Source: Roseburia sp. (GTDB lineage: Bacteria > Bacillota > Clostridia > Lachnospirales > Lachnospiraceae). Taken from it: a stretch of DNA of 63,856 nucleotides. This document shows, one piece after another, positions 34,298 to 44,529 of the stretch (position 1 is the first letter of the stretch; every line of letters starts with the position of its first letter). Location of the stretch: NCBI GenBank assembly GCA_026168605.1, contig JAPFDX010000026.1, positions 1 to 63,856 on the forward strand. The letters are read 5' to 3'. The position numbers and the translations under genes are program-made. The notes beneath the pieces were generated by a model, which was not told the DNA's origin, ran no database searches, and saw only the letters and a program-made list of their open reading frames with translations.

Positions 34298-36001
34298 TTA
34301 ATATAACTTAAATTCTTTCACCAGCTCATCCAGCGTACCGGACTCGTCGGAAAGGCTGTCGCTGATGGAGGTACACTCCTGTGAAGCCTCTGCCGTATTC
34401 TGCATAACCGCCGAAATCTGCTCGATTCCCTGCTCTACCTGCTCCAGCGCCTGCGCAGAATCGGTAACGTTTTCCTTGATGCTCTGTGCAACCTTCGCAA
34501 AGTCCTTCATCTCTTCGATCACGCGGTCAAATGCCTCCGATGTGGAAGCGGTGATCGCATTACCCTTCTCGATCTCCTCCAGGGTCTTTCCGATCAGCTC
34601 TCTCGTGTCAACGGCTGACTGTGCACTGTCTGCCGCCAGCTTTCCGATCTGGTCTGCGACAACGGCAAAGCCTTTTCCTGCCTCGCCTGCTCTTGCAGCC
34701 TCGATCGAAGCGTTCAGTGAAAGCAGGTTTGTCTGGGAAGCGATCTCCTCGATTGCCGTGATAATGTTTTCGATCTCCCTTGAAATCTCGGTGATGCGTC
34801 TCATCTCCTCGGTGAGCTCTTCCATCTTCTGTTTTTCCTGCTCTGCCTTGTCTGCGGAGAGACGGATATCCTCGTAAGCCTGCTGTGAGTTCTTTGCACT
34901 CTCCTCCGCAAGGTTTGCCACTGTATTGATCGTGGCTGTCAGCTCCTCGATCGCGCTCGCCTGGTCTGTCGCACCCTCGGAGAGAGCTCTCGATGAATTT
35001 GCAAGCGTTCCGGCATTGGAAGCCACCTGATCGGAAGTGTTCTGGATCTCCGTCAGCGCCACATTAAACTTCTTCAGAATGTATACAAAAGATTCCTTGA
35101 TATCTGCAAAGTCGCCCAGAAAATCCGTGATCTCGTCGCTCTGTTTTGTCAGGTCTCCTTTGGCGATCTCACGCAGATTGCCGGAAATCTCCTCGATATA
35201 ATCTGCCAGATTCTTCATGGCTCCACGCAGCGCGTCCGAAACCACTCCAAGCTCATCCGTAGATTCATAGGTGATCAGACTGCCGGCAGACATATCGCCG
35301 CCGTACATTCTTCTCGCCGCCTCCGTGATCTGTGCGACCGGCTCCGTGATCAGCGTTATCAAAAGCTTTCCAAGACTTGTCACCAGCATGATCGCCCCGA
35401 CCACGATCGCCACGATCACTACAACCATGACCCAGAACATCGTGACAACATTTGCCTTTGCCTTCGCAAGCTGCCCTTCTTCGTATGTCTTTAATTCTGC
35501 AAAACTATCCTGAAAATCATTATAGGTGTCAAGCATTTCTCCGAGCATGAGTTTATTTGCCTGCTCCCACTTGTCCTGACGGCTTAGCTGGATGATCTCT
35601 GCGCTCGCTGTCTTATACTCATCCCATTTCGTCCGGATCACAGAATACAGTTCCTCCTCCTTCTCTGTGGTCAGGTCAGCCTCAAATGCCGCACATACAG
35701 TCTCGATATCCTGCTCGATCTGTGCCAGCTCAGCCTCAAATGCCGTCATCTCTTCATCCGTTTTTGATACCAGATGCGCATACTGTTTCATACGGTAATC
35801 CGAAGTCAGCGTATCTGTCTCCATCACTCTCGCCAGTGTCGGCGACCAGTTATTTGTGATCTTTCGCACCTGAAGATCCATCAAAAGACTGAGTCCAAGA
35901 GCCACAGCGCCCATGACCAGCGTGATGATGATCACCAGTGTCCGGTAAGACTGCAGCTTTGCTTTTACCGGAAGTTGTTTTAGTTTCTCTTTCCATTTCA
36001 T
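34298..36001 (-). CDS. Methyl-accepting chemotaxis protein
   Basis: This 567-residue chemoreceptor has a first helix (about 18-40), a four-helix-bundle sensor domain outside (about 41-190, MCP_4HB type), a second helix (about 190-215), a HAMP domain (about 215-270) and a long cytoplasmic signalling coiled coil. The hairpin tip [39 protein letters not shown] region binds CheA and CheW. The start at 36001 has GGAGG nine bases before. No other chemotaxis genes are in the window. Ligand unknown. Confidence 0.95.
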   Translation of the reverse strand: MKWKEKLKQLPVKAKLQSYRTLVIIITLVMGAVALGLSLLMDLQVRKITNNWSPTLARVMETDTLTSDYRMKQYAHLVSKTDEEMTAFEAELAQIEQDIETVCAAFEADLTTEKEEELYSVIRTKWDEYKTASAEIIQLSRQDKWEQANKLMLGEMLDTYNDFQDSFAELKTYEEGQLAKAKANVVTMFWVMVVVIVAIVVGAIMLVTSLGKLLITLITEPVAQITEAARRMYGGDMSAGSLITYESTDELGVVSDALRGAMKNLADYIEEISGNLREIAKGDLTKQSDEITDFLGDFADIKESFVYILKKFNVALTEIQNTSDQVASNAGTLANSSRALSEGATDQASAIEELTATINTVANLAEESAKNSQQAYEDIRLSADKAEQEKQKMEELTEEMRRITEISREIENIITAIEEIASQTNLLSLNASIEAARAGEAGKGFAVVADQIGKLAADSAQSAVDTRELIGKTLEEIEKGNAITASTSEAFDRVIEEMKDFAKVAQSIKENVTDSAQALEQVEQGIEQISAVMQNTAEASQECTSISDSLSDESGTLDELVKEFKLY

Positions 36002-36124
36002 CGTAAGTGTCCTCCCTATCCATCTTATCTGTAATCCGGCAACACCCTTGCCTAGTACTATCATACCATTTTACTCCCATATTTTCACAATGGCAAGCAT
36101 GAAAAAGAAAAATCTCTGATTTTT

Positions 36125-37066
36125 TTAACGTACACAGATATACACAAGATATGCGGCGTACATCACGAGCATGAGGATACCTTCTTTCTTATCGAGCACC
36201 TTCTTCGTCCACGCGAATACCCACACGATGGCGCTCATTGCGATCAGGATCACAATGTCGACGACATTTTCCATGATAAAGCCGATCGGGCTGATCGCTG
36301 CGGCAGCGCCGAGCACAAATAAAATATTGAAAATATTGGAGCCGATGACATTGCCGAGCGCCATGTCAAGCTCATTCTTCTTCGCTGCGACCACCGAGGT
36401 CACCAGCTCCGGCAGACTCGTGCCACACGCAACGATCGTCAGACCGATCAGATTCTGGCTCAGTCCCATCTTTGCCGCGATCGCGGACGCTCCCTCGACC
36501 ACAAAGTCCCCGCCAAACTTGATCGCGATGATACCGCCAATGATGAACACGATACATTTCCAGACCGGAAGCACCTCGTACTCCTCATCGCCTGCCGCCG
36601 CTCTCGCTTTTAACGCCGAGCGCACCATCCAGATCAGAAAGCACACAAAAACCGCGAGCAGGATCAGACCATCCGCACGTCCCAGTGTCATGGAGAGATA
36701 ACCGCACACGAGGAGCAGCACCGCACAGATCATGGAGAACGGAAATTCTTTTTTCAGCGTGCTCTTATCCACAACGAGCGGATTAAACAGCGCGCAGAAT
36801 CCACAGACTACCATCAGGTTAAAAATATTGGAGCCGACCGCATTGCTGACTGCCAGCGCGTTGTTTCCCGTCATCGACGCCGTGATGCTGACCGCACACT
36901 CCGGCAGGCTTGTCCCCATCGCCACGATCGTCAGACCGATGATGATCGACGGCACCTTTAACATCTTCGCCACCGAGGAGCTTCCCTCCACGAAAAAATC
37001 CGCTCCCTTGATCAGTAAAATAAATCCGATTGCCAGCAATACCACTGACCACAAAACTTCCATCAT
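36125..37066 (-). CDS. Sodium/calcium antiporter (CaxA/YrbG family)
   Basis: The 313-residue protein has ten helices in two inverted repeats. Each carries the alpha-repeat signature GTSLPE: GTSLPECAVSI and GTSLPELVTSV, whose Glu binds the cation. It exchanges Ca2+ for Na+ (or K+/H+) to keep cytosolic calcium low. The start at 37066 follows AGAGGA. It lies 45 bases after mntP, another cation exporter, and probably shares its transcript. Confidence 0.92.
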   Translation of the reverse strand: MMEVLWSVVLLAIGFILLIKGADFFVEGSSSVAKMLKVPSIIIGLTIVAMGTSLPECAVSITASMTGNNALAVSNAVGSNIFNLMVVCGFCALFNPLVVDKSTLKKEFPFSMICAVLLLVCGYLSMTLGRADGLILLAVFVCFLIWMVRSALKARAAAGDEEYEVLPVWKCIVFIIGGIIAIKFGGDFVVEGASAIAAKMGLSQNLIGLTIVACGTSLPELVTSVVAAKKNELDMALGNVIGSNIFNILFVLGAAAAISPIGFIMENVVDIVILIAMSAIVWVFAWTKKVLDKKEGILMLVMYAAYLVYICVR

Positions 37067-37111
37067 AATTTTTCTTTCCTCTCTTTTGCAAATATATTGA
37101 CATGACTGCAC

Positions 37112-37690
37112 TCAGCCGAACACGCCCAGGTGTGACAGCAGGATACGAAGTCCCAGCAGCACAAGGATCACGCCGCCCGCAAGCTCCGCTTTTCTCTTAT
37201 ATTTATTTCCGAAAAAGTTTCCGGCATACACGCCGCCGATCGCGATGAAAAACGTCACCACGCCGATGATCGTCACCGCCTCGACGATCGGATAGTCCAG
37301 AAATGCAAACGTGATGCCGATCGCCAGCGCATCGATACTCGTCGCGACCGCCAGAACAAGAAGCTCCTTTAGATCAAGCGGCGCGTCCATCTCGGCGATC
37401 TCCACATCCTCCTCGGGCTTTAGCGCCTCGAAGATCATTTTGCCGCCGATCAGGCCAAGCAGTGCGAACGCGATCCAGTGGTCGACGCTTGTGATGTAGG
37501 TTTCAAACTGGCTGCCGAGCACCCAGCCGATAAACGGCATCAGCGCCTGAAACCCACCGAAAAACAATCCAATGACGACCGCCTGCTTCTTGTTGACCTT
37601 GCGCATCGCCAGCCCCTTGCAGACGGCAACGGCAAACGCGTCCATCGCCAGCCCGATCCCTAAGAACAATAGTTCCAAAAAAACTGCCAT
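37112..37690 (-). CDS. mntP: Manganese efflux pump MntP
   Basis: The 192-residue protein has six helices in two related halves with the conserved Asp segments GLAMDAFAVAVCKGL and ATSIDALAIGITFAFL. MntP exports Mn2+. AAGGAG before the ATG at 37690 sets the start; the longer frame to 37930 runs inside the helicase gene. The spacer to the helicase stop is 17 bases, so it is transcribed with it. No yybP-ykoY manganese riboswitch is seen upstream, so control differs from many other mntP genes. Confidence 0.93.
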   Translation of the reverse strand: MAVFLELLFLGIGLAMDAFAVAVCKGLAMRKVNKKQAVVIGLFFGGFQALMPFIGWVLGSQFETYITSVDHWIAFALLGLIGGKMIFEALKPEEDVEIAEMDAPLDLKELLVLAVATSIDALAIGITFAFLDYPIVEAVTIIGVVTFFIAIGGVYAGNFFGNKYKRKAELAGGVILVLLGLRILLSHLGVFG

Positions 37691-37707
37691 GATTTTCTCC
37701 TTCCGTA

Positions 37708-40700
37708 CTACCCCAGTAACTCCATGATCTCTTCTCTTGTAAAGCTTGCAGAATCCATACCCTCCCCCTCGAGCACCTGCTCGGCAAGCTTTTTCTTGCG
37801 CTCCTGGATCTCCATGATCTTCTCCTCGATCGTGCCCTCCGACACCAGACGGTAGACGGTGACCACATTTTTCTGCCCGATGCGGTGCGCGCGGTCTGTC
37901 GCCTGATTCTGCACGGCGACGTTCCACCACGGATCGTAGTGGATCACGATGTCCGCCGCCGTCAGATTCAGTCCCGTGCCTCCCGCCTTGAGCGAGATAC
38001 AGAATACCGGCACATCGTCGCTGTTAAAACTCTCCACCATCTGCATCCGGCGTTCCTTGCCCACAGACCCCGTCAGCATATAGTAGCCGACACCCTCCTT
38101 TGCGAGCCGTCCCGCCAGACGGTCGAGCATCGAGGTAAACTGTGAGAACAGGAGCACTTTATGTCCGCCGGCGACGGCGTTGATCACAAGCTCCATGCAC
38201 ATCTCCGTCTTTGCAGACTCACCGCGGTAGCCCTCGAACAGAAGCGCCGGATCGCAGCAGATCTGGCGCAGCTTCGTCAGTTCTGAGAGGATCTGAAGCT
38301 TTTCGGAGCGGAACTCCTTGTCGGTTTTCTCGCCGAGCATCTGCTTCATCTGCTGGACGTGCGCCTGATAGAGTTCCTGCTGCTCGCCCTCCAGTCTCGC
38401 GTAAACGTTCTCCTTCAGCTTCTCCGGAAGATCGCGCAGGACCTCGCTCTTTAATCTACGCAGGACAAACGGGCGTATCATGCGCTGGAGGCGCTTCATT
38501 TTGTTTTCGTCCTTATTCGCCACAATCGGAAGCTCAATCTCCTCGCGGAACCGCTGATAGGTATACAGAAACCCCGGCATCAGGAAGTCAAAAATACTCC
38601 ACAGTTCGCTGAGACGGTTCTCGATCGGCGTTCCGGTCAGTGCGAGCTTGAACGACGCGGAAATATTTTTCACGCCCCGCGCCGCCTGCGTTCCCGGATT
38701 CTTGATATACTGCGCCTCGTCGATCACCTGGATCGCAAAGATCATGTCCTGATACAGCTCGGTATCGCGCTTTAACAGATCGTAGGAGGTGATCAGGATC
38801 TCCCCCTCCGCACTCTCCGCCACCAGACGCGCGCGCTCCCCGGAAAGTCCCACGATGATCCTCGTCGTAAGCTGCGGCGCAAACCGCTCGATCTCCTTCT
38901 GCCAGTTGTACACCAGTGACGCCGGACACACGATCAGGGAGCGCAGACGCTCCCTCTCACCAGCATCCTGACTCTGGCGCTCCGCCAGCAGGAGACTTAT
39001 GACCTGCAGGGTCTTTCCAAGTCCCATGTCATCCGCCAGAATGCCGCCAAACCCATTTTCCCGAAGCGTCTTTAACCACAGAAAACCGCTTTTCTGGTAG
39101 CTCCGCATCACAGATTTTAACGACTCGGGCACCTCGTAGTCGCTGTCCTCGATCGTTTTCATATTTCGGACAATACCCTTAAATCCTTTATTCTTTTCGA
39201 CGGCGAGTTTCTCGTTGCTCTTTAGCGCAGCGTCCAGATACATCGCGCGGTACTTCGGCACAAACACGCTCCCCTTTTTCAGCTTCGCCTCCGTCAGGTT
39301 TAAATCCTCACGGATCTCCGCGAGAAGTCCCAGTCCGTCGTCCCGGATATCCATAAACTCACCGTTTTTCAGACGGATGTATTTCTTTCTGCGGTCGTAC
39401 TTCGTGAGCAGGTACGCCAGCTCCTCCGGCGACATCTCCTCCGACTGAATCTTCAATTCCAAAAGGTCGCTCTTTAAGGACACGCCGACCGAGACAGCCG
39501 GGGGCGCAACCACCTTAAGTCCCCGGAAGTCCTCCGAGGTGTAGATGCTCATATACTCCGAGAGACGCTGCAGACCGCCCGACAGCAGGCGGTACAAAAG
39601 ATCCTCGTCATGGGAGAGCACAAATACTGTGCCGCCCATCCCGGTCTCATTGAAATACGGCTCCACCAGACTGCGCACGCGCATCTCGTCGGCGAGCTCC
39701 CGCACCTCCCCCGTCTTTGGCTTTTCCAGCACATTGTATTTCTGCTCCCCGTACACCGCCAGAAGCTTTCCGCCGATCACCTGATTGTCCTGTTTGTCGA
39801 GATACAGCTCAAATTCCGGCTTCTTCGGAATGTAGAGGCTCTCGTCAAATCCTTCCGAGGTGACGCTAAAATTCTCCTTCAGAAGGGGCAGCAGATCGCG
39901 GCAGAACGACGGCAGCTCCTCCATCGCCACGTAGCACTCCCCGCCTGCCTGCCGCTCGATATAGTCAAAAAATCCCCCGGTCTTTTCCTTTAACCCGGCA
40001 GGACTGCGATACACCACATTTTCCTCATAAAAATAGTAATATCTGCTGCCGCAGATCAGATGCAGATCCTCAAGCTGTAAGAAAATGCCGGAGACGCCCA
40101 TCCGTATCAGCAGCCCCGGCTTCCGCTCCCCGTCCGCCACATGACAGACCATCTCGTCACTGCCACCAAACGTGCCGTAAAACTCACCGTCCCCGACAGC
40201 CGCAAAAAAACGGTCGATGCCGACCTCATCGAGTTCCATCGTCCGCTCATAGCTTCCCGTATAGGCATAGTAGGCATGATACCTGGTCTGGCGGTGCTTG
40301 TCCGCCTCCTGCGCCTGCAAAAAATTCACCAGCCGCCACGCGTTCTCCGTAAACGCCTCCTTACTATGGTAGAAATCCAGCTTTTTGCCATAGCGCACTT
40401 TCTCATTGTGCGCAATGGAATACAAAAACGCCGAGATATTTTTCAGAATATATAAATGCTCCGTCCCGATCTTAAATTCCAGTCTGGCATAGCCGTAATC
40501 CATCTGAAAATGCGGTTCCAGTTCCACCCTGCCGTAAACGCTCTCCGGTATCAGATAGGAGATGCCGGCGCTCACCGCGTACTGGTTCAAAAGATTCTTT
40601 AACGCCAGCGGCGTCTCCATCTTCTGCGTCACATTCTTCTTTGCGGGCGCCTCCGGCTCCCGTTTCACACGCAGGATCTCCCGCGCCTCCCTGCGGTTTA

Positions 40701-40995
40701 CATACGCAAAAAGTACTGCCACGCAGTGCTTGCACATACCGTCATAATTGTAAAATGCCTCGCACTCACAACTACATGACGCAACATCCGCAAATTCCTC
40801 ATCCACGATCGCACTGACATGGTAGTACTCTTTTTCATTTCCACGTACCCTAGCGGTAATCTCCGCCTTTGGCAAATCATGCTCCAGATATACCTCGTAG
40901 GAGAAATCCGCCACTCCGCCCGTCTCGTAGATGTCTTTTCCCCTCCGGTAGACAGTCCCATATGCCGCTTCCCTGATATCTGCCACTGAAAACAT
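37708..40995 (-). CDS. SNF2-family DNA/RNA helicase with SWIM zinc finger
   Basis: This protein of about 1095 residues has an N-terminal SWIM finger (CxCx(n)CxH in SCSCECEAF...CKHC, about 75-95), a bacterial SNF2-associated region, and a C-terminal two-lobe SNF2 ATPase (about 620-1090): ADDMGLGKTLQ, VIDEAQYIKN, LTGTPIENRLSELWSIFDF, FSQFTSML, SLKAGGTGLNLTAAD and DRAHRIGQ. SNF2 proteins move along duplex nucleic acid; bacterial members assist RNA polymerase recycling or DNA repair. GGAGG sets the start at 40995. mntP follows. Confidence 0.94.
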   Translation of the reverse strand: MFSVADIREAAYGTVYRRGKDIYETGGVADFSYEVYLEHDLPKAEITARVRGNEKEYYHVSAIVDEEFADVASCSCECEAFYNYDGMCKHCVAVLFAYVNRREAREILRVKREPEAPAKKNVTQKMETPLALKNLLNQYAVSAGISYLIPESVYGRVELEPHFQMDYGYARLEFKIGTEHLYILKNISAFLYSIAHNEKVRYGKKLDFYHSKEAFTENAWRLVNFLQAQEADKHRQTRYHAYYAYTGSYERTMELDEVGIDRFFAAVGDGEFYGTFGGSDEMVCHVADGERKPGLLIRMGVSGIFLQLEDLHLICGSRYYYFYEENVVYRSPAGLKEKTGGFFDYIERQAGGECYVAMEELPSFCRDLLPLLKENFSVTSEGFDESLYIPKKPEFELYLDKQDNQVIGGKLLAVYGEQKYNVLEKPKTGEVRELADEMRVRSLVEPYFNETGMGGTVFVLSHDEDLLYRLLSGGLQRLSEYMSIYTSEDFRGLKVVAPPAVSVGVSLKSDLLELKIQSEEMSPEELAYLLTKYDRRKKYIRLKNGEFMDIRDDGLGLLAEIREDLNLTEAKLKKGSVFVPKYRAMYLDAALKSNEKLAVEKNKGFKGIVRNMKTIEDSDYEVPESLKSVMRSYQKSGFLWLKTLRENGFGGILADDMGLGKTLQVISLLLAERQSQDAGERERLRSLIVCPASLVYNWQKEIERFAPQLTTRIIVGLSGERARLVAESAEGEILITSYDLLKRDTELYQDMIFAIQVIDEAQYIKNPGTQAARGVKNISASFKLALTGTPIENRLSELWSIFDFLMPGFLYTYQRFREEIELPIVANKDENKMKRLQRMIRPFVLRRLKSEVLRDLPEKLKENVYARLEGEQQELYQAHVQQMKQMLGEKTDKEFRSEKLQILSELTKLRQICCDPALLFEGYRGESAKTEMCMELVINAVAGGHKVLLFSQFTSMLDRLAGRLAKEGVGYYMLTGSVGKERRMQMVESFNSDDVPVFCISLKAGGTGLNLTAADIVIHYDPWWNVAVQNQATDRAHRIGQKNVVTVYRLVSEGTIEEKIMEIQERKKKLAEQVLEGEGMDSASFTREEIMELLG

Positions 40996-41037
40996 GACTC
41001 TTCCTCCTGCATCCGATACAACTTTTGTCATCCTATG

Positions 41038-41046
41038 ATTGTACCA
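41038..41046 (-). promoter_or_regulatory. Candidate extended -10 promoter of the SNF2 helicase gene
   Basis: TGGTACAAT on the minus strand lies 43 bases before the ATG at 40995. No -35 element is visible at the right distance. Just upstream TTTCCT-N6-AGGAAA could form a small hairpin that might end the sugar operon. Confidence 0.4.
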
Positions 41047-41083
41047 CACTTTTCCTGCACGGAGGAAATTTTTTTCTCTGTTT

Positions 41084-42262
41084 TTAAAATTTTTTGTATT
41101 CTTTGAGGGACAAAAACTGCGGAAGCGCCTCTCCGATCAATGGTCTGCACCACTCTTTAAACGCCTCCGTCACCCCGTTGCCCCGCACGTTGAGATAACG
41201 CTCCGGGAGACGGTTCTCCACCATCATAACCTCCTCGATCGGAATGTGGATCGGCAGGATCCGGTACGGGTTCGTGCTGATCCGTTGAAATCCGATCATG
41301 ATGCCCGTCTCCCCCGCAAGCGCTGCTTTCACCGCCTCCCGCCCTGCGAGGATCGCTTCCTCTCTGTCCACACGGCTCTGGAACATATACGAAGCGCGTC
41401 CGCAGACCCCCGGCTTTTCTCCACGTGCCTTGATCCCAAGTTTTTGGATGACCAGATTTGCCAGATGCGCGCTGACGTCCCCGTAATAGACAGCCCTACC
41501 CACCGTAAAAACGGGCTTTACGATCGGTTTTCCATCCCTGCCGTGCAGCCCCTCGCTCGCGACCACCACAACGCCGCCCTTCTCGCGGTACAGCCTTTGC
41601 GCATCCTCCAGAAATTCATCCTCGTCAAACGGACGCTCCGGCACATAGATCAGATCCGGTCCGATACCGGACGCGTCTTTGGCGAGCGCGCTCGCCGCAG
41701 CGATCCACCCCGCATTTCTGCCCATCGCCTCCACGACACAGACGTGGATCGGAAGCGCCCGCACATCCTGACAGACCTCGTTGACTGTTCCTGCGATATA
41801 GCGCGCTGCGCTGCCAAAGCCCGGTGCATGGTCGGTCACGGCAAGGTCGTTGTCGATCGTCTTTGGAATACCCACGACCATGACCTCCAGCTTTTTCTCC
41901 TGACACGCCCGGTATATTTTCCCGCAGGTGTCCATACTTCCGTTTCCGCCGTTCATAAACACATAGTGGATCCTGTATTTTTCTATCACGTCCGCAATCC
42001 GGCGGTAATCCACTTCAGAAAGTGCGTCCCGGCTCGTGCCGATCGCCGACGCGGGGACATCCGGTAGCCGCTCAAGCGTGTCCTCATCGACATCCTTTAA
42101 ATCCAGAAACTGCTCCCGCCCGATCGCTCCGCTTCCGCCGACCGCCGCATAAATGTGGGAGATCTGTGGGTGCGTGAGCGCCTCTTTGACCACTCCATAC
42201 AGGGAGGCGTTCATGACAGGCGTCGGCGCACCCCCGTGCACGATCAAAATATTTTCTTCCAT
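41084..42262 (-). CDS. 6-phosphofructokinase family protein with mixed ATP/PPi residues
   Basis: The 392-residue kinase is of the Pfp-like PFK group. The substrate loop PKTIDND holds the catalytic Asp and a Lys at the position that marks PPi-dependent enzymes (E. coli Lys/Gly124). The loop that decides the phosphoryl donor reads GGNGSMDT: the residue corresponding to E. coli 104 is Gly, as in ATP enzymes, where PPi enzymes have Asp (GGNDS). Other motifs are VVEAMGRNAGWIAA and FQRISTNP. It phosphorylates fructose 6-phosphate or a related ketose phosphate. It is last in the sugar operon. Confidence 0.88.
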   Translation of the reverse strand: MEENILIVHGGAPTPVMNASLYGVVKEALTHPQISHIYAAVGGSGAIGREQFLDLKDVDEDTLERLPDVPASAIGTSRDALSEVDYRRIADVIEKYRIHYVFMNGGNGSMDTCGKIYRACQEKKLEVMVVGIPKTIDNDLAVTDHAPGFGSAARYIAGTVNEVCQDVRALPIHVCVVEAMGRNAGWIAAASALAKDASGIGPDLIYVPERPFDEDEFLEDAQRLYREKGGVVVVASEGLHGRDGKPIVKPVFTVGRAVYYGDVSAHLANLVIQKLGIKARGEKPGVCGRASYMFQSRVDREEAILAGREAVKAALAGETGIMIGFQRISTNPYRILPIHIPIEEVMMVENRLPERYLNVRGNGVTEAFKEWCRPLIGEALPQFLSLKEYKKF

Positions 42263-42289
42263 ATATTATCTATCTCCCTTATCACGGCG

Positions 42290-43636
42290 TCAAAGCTTAA
42301 CAACCGGAATATTCAAAAGCTTTGCCACCTGCTCTAATTCCTCTGCCACGTCCTCCCAGACAAGGCTGTAATGATGGCTCATCCCGTTTTCTGCAATCTC
42401 TCTTACCAGGTCGAGCACCGGGGTTTCCACCTTCACATTCACCATCGATCCTCTGGTGTTTCTGACCGTCGGCACCGCCATGCCGCGCAATAAGAACAGA
42501 CGGTACTGTCCGTCGATGTTCGTAAAGCGCGCCGCCGTCACCGGACCTTCCTTTAAGGAACACCAGAATGCCGTGCCCTGCCCGGCAAGCGGATGGTTGC
42601 ACATCTTCACGCCGTCCTTCTGATCGTGGAGGCTCGGAGCGGCATTTCCACAATGCCAGAACGTCACGGTATTTTCCTGCTCATCGAGATTGATCAGATC
42701 GGTGATAAAGGTCGGCTCATCCGTCAGGACATTCTGCACGAGAGCGGCAACACCCGCATCCATATCGCCCTCGCAGCCGATGTGCACGCCCTCGTCGGCA
42801 AGTCTGCCGAGCACCGCACAAGGCGTTGTGTGCAGATTGCCCATCTCCGGCCAGCACTTGATCGTCGCAAAATCATACCCCTGCTCCTTCATCAGTTCCT
42901 TTAGCACCAGATATAATCTCGCGTGGTTTTCCAGATGCCCCTCCGGCAATTCCGCAGTATTCCAGAGTTCCGCCGCGCGTCTTTCCTCCACGCGCACGTC
43001 CTCCTCCGGCAGCGCCGCCATCCGGTCAAAGACAACCTTTAAATCTGTCTCCTCAACGTTGATACCAAAGGTGCGGCGCAGCGTCACCTCATCAAATGCA
43101 CAGTTGTAAAACGCCGTCGGACGGTAGCCAAACATCCCAAACCTTAGCCCTCTGATATTTTTAACTGCCGCATAGGCAGATACGATTGTTTTTATCTCTT
43201 TTTCCACGCGCGCTTCTTCTTTATTGCCAAAAACAATATGATGCGGCGCATGGATCCGCATCATGCTCGCGCCATTCATCGCCGCACTGCACAGCGCATT
43301 CGCATAGAGCCGGTCCTCGCGTTCCCACGCCTCCTCGCGCGGCGCCCACAAGATCAGCGGAACGGAAAGAGCGTCGGCGAAACCGCAGCACACGTCGTCC
43401 CCGGTAAACGCCCCGTAGACCAGAATGATAAGCTCGACGCCTTTTTGGCGGAACTCGTCGATACACTCGTCCATATCGCTTTTCGTGCAGATCACACGCG
43501 CAAAGCGGTGTACCTGGCAATCCGCCAGATGCGTCTCCACCCACTCACCGTATTCGCGGTATCTCTTCTCCGGCAGCTCTCTCGGCCAGCGTCCCGACAA
43601 GGTCACGATCATCCCAACATTTAATTTCTTCTTCAT
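42290..43636 (-). CDS. L-fucose/L-arabinose isomerase superfamily protein
   Basis: This 448-residue protein matches the FucI/AraA superfamily: an N-terminal Rossmann-like domain with ELIILVYGAFTG, a middle domain with FGMFGYRP, and the metal/catalytic region CWPEMGN, GCEGDMDAG and the late MSHHYSLVWED. Such enzymes convert aldoses into ketoses with Mn2+. The substrate cannot be read from sequence. In this operon it would make the ketose that the kinase and aldolase then process. The start follows the aldolase stop by 18 bases. Confidence 0.85.
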   Translation of the reverse strand: MKKKLNVGMIVTLSGRWPRELPEKRYREYGEWVETHLADCQVHRFARVICTKSDMDECIDEFRQKGVELIILVYGAFTGDDVCCGFADALSVPLILWAPREEAWEREDRLYANALCSAAMNGASMMRIHAPHHIVFGNKEEARVEKEIKTIVSAYAAVKNIRGLRFGMFGYRPTAFYNCAFDEVTLRRTFGINVEETDLKVVFDRMAALPEEDVRVEERRAAELWNTAELPEGHLENHARLYLVLKELMKEQGYDFATIKCWPEMGNLHTTPCAVLGRLADEGVHIGCEGDMDAGVAALVQNVLTDEPTFITDLINLDEQENTVTFWHCGNAAPSLHDQKDGVKMCNHPLAGQGTAFWCSLKEGPVTAARFTNIDGQYRLFLLRGMAVPTVRNTRGSMVNVKVETPVLDLVREIAENGMSHHYSLVWEDVAEELEQVAKLLNIPVVKL

Positions 43637-43654
43637 ATCCTGCCTCCCCTCCTG

Positions 43655-44506
43655 TCACACCGTTCCCTTCGAACCGGAAAGCTCAATAATTTTCTTCACA
43701 TCCTCCGCAAGCGCATCGCTCGCATACTCGCTCAGTTTCCACGAATGTCCCTGATGGTCGAGCTTTTCCAGCCCTTCCTTATAATGCTCCACATATTTAT
43801 AGCGGATCTCCGTGCCAAAATTGATCTTTGCGACACCGAGCTTTATCGCTTCTTTTACAATGTCCTCATCCATTCCCGTACAGCCGTGGAGTACGAGCGG
43901 AATGTCCGTAAATTTGCGGACAGCCTCCAGGATCTCCAGATGGATCTCCGGTTTTCCACGGTAATAACCGTGTGCGTTGCCGATGCCAATCGCAAGCGTG
44001 TCCGGCGAACAGAGATTTAAGAACTCCTTTACCTCGTCCGGGTCTGCGATATTTTTATTTTCCATCGGCACACCGTTGTCCAGACGGAGCAGCTCGCCGA
44101 TTTCCGCCTCAACCGGCACGTCGAAATATTTTGCCACGCTCTGCACCTGGTTGACCATCGCGGCGTTTTCCTTCACCGGCTTTGTCGAGCCGTCGATCAT
44201 CACGCTCGTAAAGCCGAGTCTGAGCGCCTCCATACAGATTGGAAAACCGTCCCCGTGGTCGAGATGGATCGACACCGGCACGTCCACCTTGTCCGCGCAC
44301 CATTTTGCTGTCTCGACGAACCAGTCGTGTCCCGAATAAGCCCCGGTGCTCACATAGTGCGCCAGAATGATGGGACTCCTCATCTCCTGCGCCGCTTTCG
44401 TGCAGGCGCGGATAATATCGTACTGACCGCCCTGCGTGTTGATCGCCGGAATCGCAAACCCTTTTTTTGACGCGGTCTTTAACATTTCCAGATTATTTGT
44501 CAACAT
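43655..44506 (-). CDS. Class II fructose/tagatose-bisphosphate aldolase family protein
   Basis: The 283-residue enzyme has the zinc and catalytic residues of class II aldolases: HLDHGD (Asp and His, about 80-85), EAEIGEL, GNAHGYY and LHGCTGMDE, where the usual GGSG is GCTG, plus INFGTEIR for phosphate binding. It cleaves a ketose bisphosphate into dihydroxyacetone phosphate and an aldehyde. The start at 44506 has AGGAG upstream. It lies between the permease and isomerase genes of the sugar operon. Confidence 0.92.
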   Translation of the reverse strand: MLTNNLEMLKTASKKGFAIPAINTQGGQYDIIRACTKAAQEMRSPIILAHYVSTGAYSGHDWFVETAKWCADKVDVPVSIHLDHGDGFPICMEALRLGFTSVMIDGSTKPVKENAAMVNQVQSVAKYFDVPVEAEIGELLRLDNGVPMENKNIADPDEVKEFLNLCSPDTLAIGIGNAHGYYRGKPEIHLEILEAVRKFTDIPLVLHGCTGMDEDIVKEAIKLGVAKINFGTEIRYKYVEHYKEGLEKLDHQGHSWKLSEYASDALAEDVKKIIELSGSKGTV

Positions 44507-44529
44507 AACAATCCTCTCCTTCTCTTTTA

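Noticed and set aside
37691-37930. N-terminal extension of MntP
   Set aside because: It lies within the SNF2 helicase gene, is Arg/Gly-rich, and the six-helix MntP begins right after AAGGAG at 37690.
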